DNA of 59,005 nt from an uncultured Dokdonia sp. (GTDB lineage: Bacteria; Bacteroidota; Bacteroidia; Flavobacteriales; Flavobacteriaceae): assembly GCF_947492815.1 (NCBI RefSeq), contig NZ_CANLOB010000014.1:64325-123329 (forward strand), read 5' to 3'. Below are positions 27,131-35,417 of this stretch, piece by piece. How positions within the stretch are numbered: position 1 is the stretch's first letter; every line of letters begins with the position of its first letter. The position numbers and the translations under genes are program-made. A model generated the notes under the pieces. It made no database searches. It worked only from the letters and a program-made list of their open reading frames with translations, and was not told where the DNA came from.

Positions 27131-27153
27131 ACTGTAACAAAAAAAATAACAGT
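27131..27153. promoter_or_regulatory. Rrf2-type operator, copy 2
   Basis: A 23-bp site with ACTGTAAC and ATAACAGT ends; the outer ACTGT/ACAGT are inverted. It is 13 bp before the hydrolase at 27166. Confidence 0.65.
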
Positions 27154-27165
27154 AAAATTATAAAC

Positions 27166-28011
27166 ATGAATAAAACTATTGAAATTGACGGACTCTCTAT
27201 CTTCTATAGAGAAGCAGGTATACAAAATAAAGAGACCATTTTGTTTTTACATGGAAACCCTACATCATCACATATGTATAAGGAATTAATGAATTTATTA
27301 AAGGATAAATACCATGTGATTGCCCCAGACTATCCTGGATTTGGATTTAGTTCTAGACCCTCTATTTCTGAATACGAATATTCTTTTGATTCTATTAGTG
27401 ATACGATGAATCAATTCATCGACAAACTCAAGCTTACCAATTTTTATCTATTCGTACAAGATTATGGTGGTCCAATAGGATTTCGTATCGCCACAAAACG
27501 ACCTGAATTAATCAAAGGATTGATCATTCAAAATGCAAATGTTTATGCAGAAGGTTTTGGAGAATGGGCTATGGAAATTGGTGGGTATATTCAAAATAAT
27601 GATGTAGAAAAAATGAATGCCTACAAAAAGCATTTGGTGAGTTTAGAAGGGCTTAAAGAACAATATATAACAGGAGCTAAAGATGTTAGTTTAATTGATC
27701 CTTCTTCATACTATTTAGATTATGCTTTTTTACAACGACCTGGTGTAAAAGAATTATTTCTAACACTCTTCGATAATTATGGAACCAACTTTGAAAAATA
27801 TAAAGAGTGGCAAAATTATCTAAGAACACATCAACCTCCTACCCTTGTAGTTTGGGGGACTAATGACAAATTTTTCAGCAAACCGGGAGGAGAAGCATAT
27901 GCAAAAGATTTAAATGATGTTGAATTACATTTTTTTGACGGAGGTCACTTTATGCTAGAAGAATACAGTTCAGAAGTCGCACAACTAATAAAAAAATTCA
28001 CTTCAAAATAA
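27166..28011 (+). CDS. Alpha/beta hydrolase, haloalkane dehalogenase-like, cytoplasmic
   Basis: The 281-residue protein is a paralogue of the exported hydrolase at 25536 without its signal peptide. Motifs are HGNPTSSHMYK, nucleophile Asp99 in QDYGGPIGFR, acid Asp234 in GTNDKFF and His261 in GGHFMLEE. It is 50 bp after the Rrf2 gene with a matching operator between, and 29 bp before an NmrA-like gene, so it opens a regulated operon. Dehalogenase and epoxide hydrolase activities are both possible. Confidence 0.85.
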   Translation: MNKTIEIDGLSIFYREAGIQNKETILFLHGNPTSSHMYKELMNLLKDKYHVIAPDYPGFGFSSRPSISEYEYSFDSISDTMNQFIDKLKLTNFYLFVQDYGGPIGFRIATKRPELIKGLIIQNANVYAEGFGEWAMEIGGYIQNNDVEKMNAYKKHLVSLEGLKEQYITGAKDVSLIDPSSYYLDYAFLQRPGVKELFLTLFDNYGTNFEKYKEWQNYLRTHQPPTLVVWGTNDKFFSKPGGEAYAKDLNDVELHFFDGGHFMLEEYSSEVAQLIKKFTSK

Positions 28012-28040
28012 ATCATATTTAACAATTAAAAATTATTAAA

Positions 28041-28919
28041 ATGAAAGTATTTGTAACAGGAGCCACAGGGTTTCAAGGCGGTAATATCGCAGCAGCTTTA
28101 TTAAAAGAAAATCATCAAGTAACAACATTAAAAAGAGATCCGAACATTGGAATACCAGCAATGAAAGGAATTGAAGTTATAAAAGGAGGATTAGAACATC
28201 AAGAGTCTTTAGCAAAAGCTATGAAAGGAGCTCAAGCTGCAGTTTACTCTTTTCCTCTTATTTTTGATATGGGACTCGCACAATCGTATACAAAAAACTT
28301 TATAGCCGCAGCAAAACAAGAAAACGTAGAATTAATAATTTTTAATACTACTTTTCATCTATCTAAAGAAGAGACTGGTTTTTTAGCATTAGATATGAAA
28401 GTTGCTATTAAAAAATTATTGGATACATCTGGTTTAAAAGTTATCACATTAGCTCCAAATATTTATATTGATAATATTGCAGCTCCATGGTCTATACCTG
28501 TTATTTTAGAGCATAAAATCATAGCCTATCCGATTGCACCGAATAAAAAACTACCATGGATTAGTCATTCAGATTTAGCAAAATATGTAGTTAAAGCAAT
28601 CTCAAAACCAGAATTGGCAGGACAGACACTCCCTATAGGAGGAAATCTTTTATCTGGAAATGAAATTACAGCTGCTATAGCTGCTGAAATAGGGCTAGAT
28701 TTAAACTTTGCACTTGTTCCTGTAGATGAATTTGAACAGCAATTGACTCCAGGCTTCGGACAACTGGCTGCTAAAGAAATCTCTAATCTTTATAGGTTCG
28801 TAGAACAAAACCACAACGAATTTGTTGATAAAGATTTTGACAAAACTAATCAGCTTTTAGAGATTCAGCCACAATCGCTTAACGATTGGGCTCATTCTAT
28901 AAATTGGAGTTTGTCATAA
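28041..28919 (+). CDS. NmrA-like NAD(P)-binding protein
   Basis: The 292-residue protein has the Rossmann start MKVFVTGATGFQGGNIAAALL and the layout of NmrA/HSCARG and quinone-reductase-like atypical short-chain dehydrogenases; the classic YxxxK pair is not evident. Such proteins act as NADPH sensors or as reductases of quinones and electrophiles. With Rrf2 control and the hydrolase upstream, a role in handling reactive compounds is plausible. Confidence 0.8.
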   Translation: MKVFVTGATGFQGGNIAAALLKENHQVTTLKRDPNIGIPAMKGIEVIKGGLEHQESLAKAMKGAQAAVYSFPLIFDMGLAQSYTKNFIAAAKQENVELIIFNTTFHLSKEETGFLALDMKVAIKKLLDTSGLKVITLAPNIYIDNIAAPWSIPVILEHKIIAYPIAPNKKLPWISHSDLAKYVVKAISKPELAGQTLPIGGNLLSGNEITAAIAAEIGLDLNFALVPVDEFEQQLTPGFGQLAAKEISNLYRFVEQNHNEFVDKDFDKTNQLLEIQPQSLNDWAHSINWSLS

Positions 28920-29056
28920 CATAGAATATATTTCATAAAGAAAAATAGATTTGATTATTAATCAACAACTTCTAAATCAAATCTACGGTAAGATTACGTT
29001 ATAAACTTAGTATAAAAACATATTCCTATTAGAAAGGAAAAAATTTATTATAAATA

Positions 29057-29455
29057 ATGAATAACAATTTAGTAAAAGAAGTACAAAACGCTTTGGATCA
29101 ATGGCTCGAGGCATTTAACAATAATGATATAGAAGCCTTAATGAATATCTATGATCCAGAAGTTGTTTATGCAAATAGTAACAAACCCATTGAAATAGGA
29201 ATACCCGTTATCAAAGAGGGTTTCCTCAACAGTTTCGCCATTAAACCGAAGGTATTCTTTAAAGAAGAACAAGCCATTGCTGTGGAAGGTCTAGGATATA
29301 TAGCAGGCCAGTTTAGATTAATGGGAACCAATCCCGAAGACGGCAGTAACATAGAAGAATCTGGACGTGTTATTGTTATTTTTAGAAAAAATAAAGTTGG
29401 ACAATGGAAATTAATATTTGACATGGACAATCGACCACCAGACGTAACAATCTAA
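29057..29455 (+). CDS. SnoaL-like / NTF2-fold protein 1
   Basis: The 132-residue protein has an NTF2-type pattern: VQNALDQWLEAFNNNDIEALMNIYDPEVVYANS, GIPVIKEGF, GRVIVIFRKNKVGQWKLIFDMDN. It resembles SnoaL-like or DUF4440-type proteins, with no visible catalytic signature. It has its own 137-bp upstream gap and is 10 bp before a second NTF2-like gene. Confidence 0.8.
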   Translation: MNNNLVKEVQNALDQWLEAFNNNDIEALMNIYDPEVVYANSNKPIEIGIPVIKEGFLNSFAIKPKVFFKEEQAIAVEGLGYIAGQFRLMGTNPEDGSNIEESGRVIVIFRKNKVGQWKLIFDMDNRPPDVTI

Positions 29456-29465
29456 TACAAGTATT

Positions 29466-29852
29466 ATGACACTAAAAAAAGCAATGCGACCAAGAGATGT
29501 CGCAAATAAGATTAGCGAATGTATTACTGAAGGCGATATAGATAACATATTGGATTTTTTCCATCCAAATTATGTAATGTCTTTTCCACCAACAGAACCC
29601 ACTAAATCTGGTTTAGAAACAATAAGACAAAGTTTCCAGCCATTTATAGATGTAAACGCCAAACTCTTAAGTAAGGTTACTGGAGAATTGATTAATGGTG
29701 ATATTGCTGTACTACAAGCAAATTGGAGTATTATAGATGGACAAGGAAATAAACTAGGAGATGGCTCATCTACAGAAGTTTTAAAACAGAGAGTAGATGG
29801 CTCTTGGCAATATTTTATAGATTGTCCTTTAGGGTTGCCTTTTCAGAAATAA
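29466..29852 (+). CDS. SnoaL-like / NTF2-fold protein 2
   Basis: The 128-residue protein repeats the NTF2 pattern (ISECITEGDIDNILDFFHPNYVMSFPP, KSGLETIRQSFQPF, GDGSSTEVLKQRVDGSWQYFID). It follows the first NTF2 gene by 10 bp; the two may form a heterodimer or be diverged duplicates. Function unknown. Confidence 0.8.
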   Translation: MTLKKAMRPRDVANKISECITEGDIDNILDFFHPNYVMSFPPTEPTKSGLETIRQSFQPFIDVNAKLLSKVTGELINGDIAVLQANWSIIDGQGNKLGDGSSTEVLKQRVDGSWQYFIDCPLGLPFQK

Positions 29853-29888
29853 TATCGTACAAAAACAGCTCACTTTCTCAGAAAGTGT

Positions 29889-29980
29889 ACTGCTTATAAG
29901 AAAGATGTGAAAAAAATAGATTATCATATTTATAATCCGGGTCACTTTGCGCTTGAAGAAGATGAAGTAAATTATAAAAA
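29889..29980 (+). pseudogene. Decayed C-terminal fragment of a third haloalkane dehalogenase-like hydrolase
   Basis: The frame TAYKKDVKKIDYHIYNPGHFALEEDE aligns with EAFKRDVKNIDYNIYDTGHFVLEEEG of the hydrolase at 25536, including the catalytic His region. Nothing upstream of 29889 matches; the right side is cut by the mini element at 29982. It shows that the hydrolase was once present in three copies. Confidence 0.8.
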
Positions 29981-29981
29981 T

Positions 29982-30025
29982 TGTCTAGTCCTAAATAATC
30001 TGTATGGATTATTTAGGACTAGACA
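29982..30025. mobile_element. 44-bp mini insertion element (two IS3-type ends only)
   Basis: Two perfect 19-bp inverted repeats (29982-30000 and 30007-30025) begin TGTCTAGTCC and end GGACTAGACA, with only TGTATG between. TG/CA tips are typical of the IS3 family, and AAT flanks both sides (29979-29981, 30026-30028) as a 3-bp target duplication. It could also act as a terminator hairpin. The parent element is not in this window. Confidence 0.65.
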
Positions 30026-30037
30026 AATCGAGCAAAC

Positions 30038-30067
30038 AAAAAAACCTCATCATTTCTGATGAGGTTT
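30038..30067 (-). terminator. Terminator of the tRNA-Leu gene
   Basis: The AAAACCTCATCA/TGATGAGGTTTT stem with GAAA loop is followed on the minus strand by a T run. Confidence 0.8.
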
Positions 30068-30073
30068 TCGTTG

Positions 30074-30155
30074 TACGGGCGGCGAGACTCGAACTCGCAC
30101 ACCGTGAGGCACTAGATCCTAAGTCTAGCGTGTCTACCAATTCCACCACGCCCGC
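30074..30155 (-). tRNA. tRNA-Leu (anticodon UAG)
   Basis: The minus strand reads GCGGGCGTGGTGGAATTGGT at the 5' end. The anticodon loop CTTAGGA sits in stem CTAGA/TCTAG, a long variable arm (GCCTCACGGTGT) is present, and the T arm is GCGAGTTCGAGTCTCGC. CCA is not encoded. The first acceptor pair is G-U; the other six pair normally. Confidence 0.95.
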
Positions 30156-30245
30156 ATTTCAATACATCGTTACGCATCTCTTTGTAACGGGGTGCAAATA
30201 TAAGAATAGTTTTTAATTGCAAAATAATTTTTTAGCAAATTTTAA

Positions 30246-30932
30246 TCAAGAATTTAATATGTTTTGAATTAACTCCTGAGAAATTGCTGTTCCTTGTCGT
30301 TGTAGCTCTTCTATAATGCGTTGTTTCTCCTCTTCAGAATAGGATGCTTGTTTATTTTCTTGCTCAAAATCATACCCTAATGTTGAAAATAAGGCATCAC
30401 TCCATGCGTTTCGTTTACAATCCATGACTAAATGAATTCTATCTGAAGTTCCATTATTCTCAACAGCATGCGGTAAATTAAAATTCCCATACCAACAACT
30501 CCCTACCTCCATAGTCACTAATTCCTTATTAATATAAAACCGAACATCTTTATTAGTCATAATAGGCACGTGTACCCTAAACAATCCATCTTCATATCCT
30601 AGATCAAGATCTGTATGCTCATGGATACGACTTCCAGGTCTTAGATTCAGTAAACGTATGGCTTCTTTATCACATTCAAACGTGTCTATAATTTCTTTAA
30701 AATAAGTACACTTCTCTAGCAAAGGCGTATCAAAAAACTCCCCAGTCAGTGAGAATGCTCTTATATTATCTGTAGCACCATCCATAGATCGAAGTGCAAT
30801 TATTTTCCAGCTACCATCATAATCGGCAGCATTATAATGTTCGGAAAAGGCAAAAGCTTCACATGTTTTATAATCTTTAAGAAGTTTATCCTCAGTAAAA
30901 TTAAACGGAAAACGTGCACTAGTAAGGCTCAT
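30246..30932 (-). CDS. Aspartyl/asparaginyl beta-hydroxylase family protein
   Basis: The 228-residue protein has the 2-oxoglutarate/Fe(II) oxygenase core of the Asp/Asn hydroxylase family: LRPGSRIHEHTDLDLGYEDGLFRVHVPI with an HxD pair, then SCWYGNFNLPHAVENNG and DRIHLVMD. The C-terminus is a charged helix (SEEEKQRIIEELQRQG). Bacterial members act on proteins or free amino acids; the substrate is unknown. It stands alone, divergent from the dipeptidase. Confidence 0.85.
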   Translation of the reverse strand: MSLTSARFPFNFTEDKLLKDYKTCEAFAFSEHYNAADYDGSWKIIALRSMDGATDNIRAFSLTGEFFDTPLLEKCTYFKEIIDTFECDKEAIRLLNLRPGSRIHEHTDLDLGYEDGLFRVHVPIMTNKDVRFYINKELVTMEVGSCWYGNFNLPHAVENNGTSDRIHLVMDCKRNAWSDALFSTLGYDFEQENKQASYSEEEKQRIIEELQRQGTAISQELIQNILNS

Positions 30933-31000
30933 AAGTGATTCATTTAATACCCTAAATGTAGTTCAATTTTAGTACTTTTAAACAAAAATTAATAATCTAC

Positions 31001-32392
31001 ATGGAATCTATAACATCTTATATCCAAGAACACAAACAGCGCTTTATCGACGAGCTTATCGAACTCCTAAAAATCCCTAGTATTAGTGCTGATTCCGCTT
31101 TCGCGAAAGCGACCACACAAACCGCCACTGCGGTAGCCGATAGTTTAAAAGCCGCTGGATGTGATACCGTAGAAATATGTGAAACACCAGGATACCCTAT
31201 TGTATATGCAGATAAAATCATAGATCCTAACCTTCCAACAGTATTGGTATATGGGCATTATGATGTACAACCACCTGATCCATTAGATCTTTGGGATGCT
31301 CCGCCTTTTGAGCCAGTTGTAAAAACGACAGATAAACATCCTGACGGCGCTATTTTTGCTCGCGGGGCTTGTGATGATAAAGGGCAAATGTATATGCATG
31401 TCAAAGCCATGGAATACATGACTGCCAATGATAAACTACCGTGCAATGTCAAATTTATGATTGAAGGCGAAGAAGAAGTAGGAAGTGTCAATCTTGCTTG
31501 GTATGTAGAACGTAATCAAGAAAAACTAGCCAATGATGTGATCCTCATTTCTGATACAGGAATGATCGCCAATGATATTCCTAGTATCACCACAGGACTT
31601 CGTGGCCTAAGTTATGTAGAAGTAGAAGTAACTGGTCCAAATCGTGATTTACATAGTGGATTATACGGAGGTGCTGTTGCCAATCCAATTAATATACTCG
31701 CTAAAATGATTGCATCTCTTCATGATGAAAACAATCATATCACCGTAAAAGGTTTTTATGATAAAGTAGAAGAGCTTACTGCAGCAGAGCGTGCAAAAAT
31801 GGGGGAAGCTCCTTTTAGCTTAGATAACTATAAAAAAGCACTAGACATTAATGCGGTGTATGGAGAAAAAGGATATACTACCAATGAACGTAACTCGATA
31901 CGCCCTACTCTAGATGTAAATGGGATTTGGGGAGGCTATACAGGTGAGGGTGCAAAAACAGTCATTGCAAGTAAAGCTTATGCAAAAATATCAATGCGAT
32001 TAGTACCTCATCAAGATTGGGAAGAAATTACTGAGTTATTTAAAACGCATTTTGAAAGCATTGCTCCCGAAGGCGTTACTGTAAAAGTAACCCCACATCA
32101 TGGAGGTCAAGGCTATGTCACACCTATTGACAGTATAGGATATCAAGCCGCCGAAAAAGCGTATGAAAAAACATTTGGAAAAACCCCTATCCCACAACGT
32201 AGTGGCGGAAGTATTCCTATTGTTGCTCTTTTTGAAAAAGAATTAAAAAGCAAAACGATTTTAATGGGATTCGGTTTAGATAGTGATGCGATACACTCTC
32301 CCAATGAGCACTTTGGTATTTGGAATTATTTAAAAGGTATTGAAACCATACCTTACTTTTATGAGTATTTTACAGCATTAAAAAACGCATAA
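31001..32392 (+). CDS. M20-family dipeptidase
   Basis: The 463-residue metallopeptidase carries the M20 ligands: VYGHYDVQP, ARGACDDKG and the catalytic pair in EGEEEVGS, and later RDLHSGLYGG and RRSGGSIP-like text (PQRSGGSIPIV). It would hydrolyse dipeptides in the cytoplasm with two zinc ions. A perfect iterated palindrome near the N-terminus encodes AFAKA (31097-31110). A very strong terminator follows. Confidence 0.9.
   Translation: MESITSYIQEHKQRFIDELIELLKIPSISADSAFAKATTQTATAVADSLKAAGCDTVEICETPGYPIVYADKIIDPNLPTVLVYGHYDVQPPDPLDLWDAPPFEPVVKTTDKHPDGAIFARGACDDKGQMYMHVKAMEYMTANDKLPCNVKFMIEGEEEVGSVNLAWYVERNQEKLANDVILISDTGMIANDIPSITTGLRGLSYVEVEVTGPNRDLHSGLYGGAVANPINILAKMIASLHDENNHITVKGFYDKVEELTAAERAKMGEAPFSLDNYKKALDINAVYGEKGYTTNERNSIRPTLDVNGIWGGYTGEGAKTVIASKAYAKISMRLVPHQDWEEITELFKTHFESIAPEGVTVKVTPHHGGQGYVTPIDSIGYQAAEKAYEKTFGKTPIPQRSGGSIPIVALFEKELKSKTILMGFGLDSDAIHSPNEHFGIWNYLKGIETIPYFYEYFTALKNA
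31097..31110. repeat. Iterated palindrome, perfect copy inside the M20 gene
   Basis: GCTTTCGCGAAAGC; read as AFAKA at residues about 33-37. Confidence 0.9.
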
Positions 32393-32406
32393 AAATCACT
32401 TTATAT

Positions 32407-32456
32407 AATAGGGAAAGTCCTTTAGGTTGCTGTAAACCTAAAGGACTTTCCCTATT
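32407..32456. terminator. Very long perfect terminator hairpin
   Basis: A 22-bp perfect stem (32407-32428 with 32435-32456, loop GCTGTA) is followed by TTAG. It ends directly before the next gene's first ATG. Confidence 0.8.
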
Positions 32457-32460
32457 TTAG

Positions 32461-33729
32461 ATGCTAACTAATTGCATCTTTATGATACTATCACATGAGT
32501 CAAGAGGGTATTGGTCTCCTATCAGTAAACTTGTATTCAGATTTGTTTGCTTTTATTTCTTAAGTTACATCACTTTTGCCTACTCTGGAGCGCTTTTTTT
32601 TGAATCTCTTTTTGTATGGGTTGGGAAAAACATCTTACATACCGAAGGTCGTCTAGAATATTTCTCTACAGGGAGCGGAGATACAACCATGGCATATATC
32701 AGTTGGTTTGTGCAAGGTAGCCTCACTATTATGGGTGTATTATTATGGTCTCTTTTTGATCGTAAACGAGCTTCCTATAACCAGCTCTTTTATTGGTTTA
32801 TAGTTATACTACGCATGTACTTAGTTTTACAACTCTTTATCTATGGGTTTGTAAAAGTATTTAAGGGGCAATTCCCAGGACCTTCTTTAACCCGTTTATT
32901 ACAACCTATTGGAGAGATGTCTCCCATGGGACTAGCATGGACCTACATGGGACATAGTGAAGGGTTCAATATGTTTGTAGGAGGTATGGAAGTATTAGGA
33001 GGCCTCTTATTAATCTCTCGCAAAACAATTACACTAGGAGCTATCGTTACGACAGGAGTGATGTTACAAGTACTTATGATGAATCTGTTTTATGATATTC
33101 CTGTGAAGTTATTTTCTGCACATCTGATGGCAATGGCATTTGTGATTTTTGCGGCAGATTGGAAACGATTTAAACAAGTATTTATCAAAAATGAAACAGT
33201 CCAAGCTATCAATTATTATGAGGTTTCTGATGACTCTCATTATAGAAAAATCATCTTTTGGAGTAAGATCATTTTAGCGTTATTCTTAATTGGTAGTTTG
33301 TCATGGCGAGGATATCAAGGAGAACGCACTTATGGAGATAAAAGAGAAAAACCTGTTCTATATGGTATTTGGGAGACAACTACTTTTATAAAAAACAAGG
33401 ATACTATGCTTCCTTTAACAACAGACCCTACTCGCTGGAGATATCTAATTATCGATCGTAAAGGACGTGCTACGATACAATTTATGGATGATCAAAAAAA
33501 ATACATAGCACTTGACGTAGACATCATAAAAGACAAGCTTTCCTTATATGAAAGAGAACGGGAATTAAGTGACAATTTCAACTATACGCATATTAACGAT
33601 GAATTACATTTAAGTGGAAAGCTTTACGGAGATTCTTTAAAAATTCATTTAAAAGCAAAAGATTTAAGTGAATTTGAATTGATAAATCGCGGTTTTCATT
33701 GGGTTAATGAAGTCCCCTATAATAGATAA
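32461..33729 (+). CDS. DoxX-like multi-pass membrane protein
   Basis: The 422-residue protein has about eight membrane segments in its first 300 residues, including RMYLVLQLFIYGFVKVFKGQFP and GGMEVLGGLLLISRKTITLGA, which resemble DoxX-family text. A soluble C-terminal domain of about 125 residues (LYGIWETTTFIKNKD onward) has a beta-rich, lipocalin-like look. ATG 32461 abuts the preceding terminator; ATG 32482 (MILSHESRG) is a likely alternative start. Function unknown. Confidence 0.75.
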   Translation: MLTNCIFMILSHESRGYWSPISKLVFRFVCFYFLSYITFAYSGALFFESLFVWVGKNILHTEGRLEYFSTGSGDTTMAYISWFVQGSLTIMGVLLWSLFDRKRASYNQLFYWFIVILRMYLVLQLFIYGFVKVFKGQFPGPSLTRLLQPIGEMSPMGLAWTYMGHSEGFNMFVGGMEVLGGLLLISRKTITLGAIVTTGVMLQVLMMNLFYDIPVKLFSAHLMAMAFVIFAADWKRFKQVFIKNETVQAINYYEVSDDSHYRKIIFWSKIILALFLIGSLSWRGYQGERTYGDKREKPVLYGIWETTTFIKNKDTMLPLTTDPTRWRYLIIDRKGRATIQFMDDQKKYIALDVDIIKDKLSLYERERELSDNFNYTHINDELHLSGKLYGDSLKIHLKAKDLSEFELINRGFHWVNEVPYNR

Positions 33730-33809
33730 ATTGTAGTGTGTTCAAAAATTAAAGCCTGTAACATTCCTGATCATTAGTATACAGATATTTTAAAACACAA
33801 AACTTTTAT

Positions 33810-34337
33810 ATGAATAAACTATTGACCAGACTCAACCTTCTTAAAACAACTACTATTGAACTTCTTACAGAAAAGTATAATTTCATTTCTATCGTAAATT
33901 CCAATATTGATCAAAGTGATTTAGGCTATTTTTCTGATATGGGAGATGTTTTTTCTTCAAGTAAAGCTGAGTATAAAGGTCATATCAATTCTTATGGTTT
34001 TAAATTAAAGAAAAAACGAAAGTTTTTTGATTACAATATGAATTTTGCTAAAGCAGAAGGACGTTTTAGTCAACAAGGCGACACTTTAAAAATTAATGTA
34101 GAAATCAATGGTTTTTCAAATCAAATGGCTCCCTTTTTCATAATGGTACCACTATTCTATATTTTCTTTATTGTTATGGCATTACAGGATAGCTTTGAAG
34201 CATCTATGATTGCTATTCCATTTTTACTACTACATGGACTATTTATGTTAGGAATCCCTTATTTTATAATGCGACGATCTGTAAAGCGTATGAAGTATGA
34301 ATTAGAAAGAGATTTTTATTTTATGATTAAAAAATAA
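33810..34337 (+). CDS. Hypothetical protein with two C-terminal membrane segments
   Basis: The 175-residue protein has a soluble N-terminal part (about 105 residues, with KKKRKFFDYNMNFAKAEGRF) and two hydrophobic helices (FFIMVPLFYIFFIVMAL and MIAIPFLLLHGLFMLGIPYFIM), then a basic tail. No family recognised. It follows the DoxX-like gene by 80 bp. Confidence 0.65.
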   Translation: MNKLLTRLNLLKTTTIELLTEKYNFISIVNSNIDQSDLGYFSDMGDVFSSSKAEYKGHINSYGFKLKKKRKFFDYNMNFAKAEGRFSQQGDTLKINVEINGFSNQMAPFFIMVPLFYIFFIVMALQDSFEASMIAIPFLLLHGLFMLGIPYFIMRRSVKRMKYELERDFYFMIKK

Positions 34338-34352
34338 TATTTTTCTTTATAC

Positions 34353-34366
34353 GCTTTCGCGAAAGC
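34353..34366. repeat. Iterated palindrome, perfect copy
   Basis: GCTTTCGCGAAAGC, intergenic, preceded by TATAC. Confidence 0.9.
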
Positions 34367-34439
34367 GAACTCAACAATACTCAAAACGTAGCCAACTGGT
34401 TTCGGAAAAAAGTAGCTATTGGATTAGAAAGACATCAGT

Positions 34440-35327
34440 ATGCCAAGGGAAATTGAAATCAAATCAGTACTTAATAAGACTAAACGTCGTGACACGTGGT
34501 TTCTGGATGATTACACCGTAAATTTATATAGCAGTTGTTCTTTTAATTGTTTGTATTGTTATATCCGAGGAAGTAAATACGGAACCAATTTAGAGACAAG
34601 CCTCTCTATAAAAACAAATGCGATTGAGGTCTTAGATAGACAACTTTTTAATAGAGCAAAAAAAGAACAATACGGAATCATTGTGCTGTCTTCTGCCACA
34701 GATCCTTATTTACAAATCGAAAAAAAATACGAACTCACTAGACAAGCTTTAGAAATCATTGCAAAGTATAAATTCCCTGTTCATGTGATTACAAAATCGG
34801 ATATGATAGCTAGAGATTATGACTTATTACATCACATTGATAAAAATGCAATACTTCCAAATGATTTAAAAAATGATTTAGGCCGTGGTACCATTATATC
34901 CTATTCTTTTTCTACATTGGATGATCAAGTAGCTCGTATTTTTGAGCCAGGTGCTACACCACCATCCCTACGATTACAAAGTTTAAAAAACACAATACAA
35001 GAAGGCTTTTTATCTGGAGTAAGTTTGATGCCACTACTACCTTTTATCTCAGATACTACCGCGCATCTTGATCTATTATTTTCTACTTTTAAAGAAGCTA
35101 ATGCACATTATATGTTACCTGCTACACTTACCGTATTTGGAGAAGGAAAAGCAGCTAGCAAAACATTAATGCTTCAAGCTATACAAAAACATTACCCAGA
35201 ACTTTCACCAAAATATCAGAAATATTTTCAATATGGCTCGGAAATGCCCGCTTATTACAAAGCTGCTTTTGCAAAAAAAATGAAAGAACTTGCTACACAG
35301 TATGAAATAAAATCATCCATTTTGTAA
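34440..35327 (+). CDS. Radical SAM protein, SplB-like
   Basis: The 295-residue protein has a Cx3Cx2C cluster motif (Cys33, Cys37, Cys40 in SSCSFNCLYCYIRG), followed by LSSATDPYLQIEKKYELTRQALEII and HVITKSD, as in spore-photoproduct-lyase-like (COG1533) proteins. These bind a 4Fe-4S cluster and S-adenosylmethionine. Outside spore formers their substrate is unknown. The iterated palindrome precedes it; a TetR module follows. Confidence 0.85.
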   Translation: MPREIEIKSVLNKTKRRDTWFLDDYTVNLYSSCSFNCLYCYIRGSKYGTNLETSLSIKTNAIEVLDRQLFNRAKKEQYGIIVLSSATDPYLQIEKKYELTRQALEIIAKYKFPVHVITKSDMIARDYDLLHHIDKNAILPNDLKNDLGRGTIISYSFSTLDDQVARIFEPGATPPSLRLQSLKNTIQEGFLSGVSLMPLLPFISDTTAHLDLLFSTFKEANAHYMLPATLTVFGEGKAASKTLMLQAIQKHYPELSPKYQKYFQYGSEMPAYYKAAFAKKMKELATQYEIKSSIL

Positions 35328-35359
35328 GGATTAAAAAAAGGAACTGACTATTAAAAGTG

Positions 35360-35375
35360 AACAGACTTGTCTGTT
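35360..35375. promoter_or_regulatory. TetR operator, copy 1
   Basis: AACAGACTTGTCTGTT is a perfect 16-bp palindrome except for the central TT, overlapping the -33 region of the TetR promoter. Confidence 0.85.
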
Positions 35376-35398
35376 TTTAAAAAATTAGTATATATTTG
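35367..35398 (+). promoter_or_regulatory. Promoter of the TetR gene
   Basis: TTG inside the operator and TATATTTG at 35391-35398 match the Bacteroidetes -33/-7 pattern; the start codon is 19 bp after the -7 element. Confidence 0.55.
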
Positions 35399-35417
35399 CA
35401 GTATCAAATTAAAATAG

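Noticed and set aside
30074..30155. tRNA-Leu as an integration site for an island
   Set aside because: No duplicated tRNA end and no integrase gene are present in the window.
30004..30216. Plus-strand frame over the mini element and tRNA
   Set aside because: It reads through the antisense of tRNA-Leu and its terminator; translated tRNA text (RAARLELAHREALDPKSS) is a known artefact.
32407..32456. 22-bp hairpin as a second mini insertion element
   Set aside because: It lacks TG/CA tips and a clear target duplication and lies where a terminator is expected.
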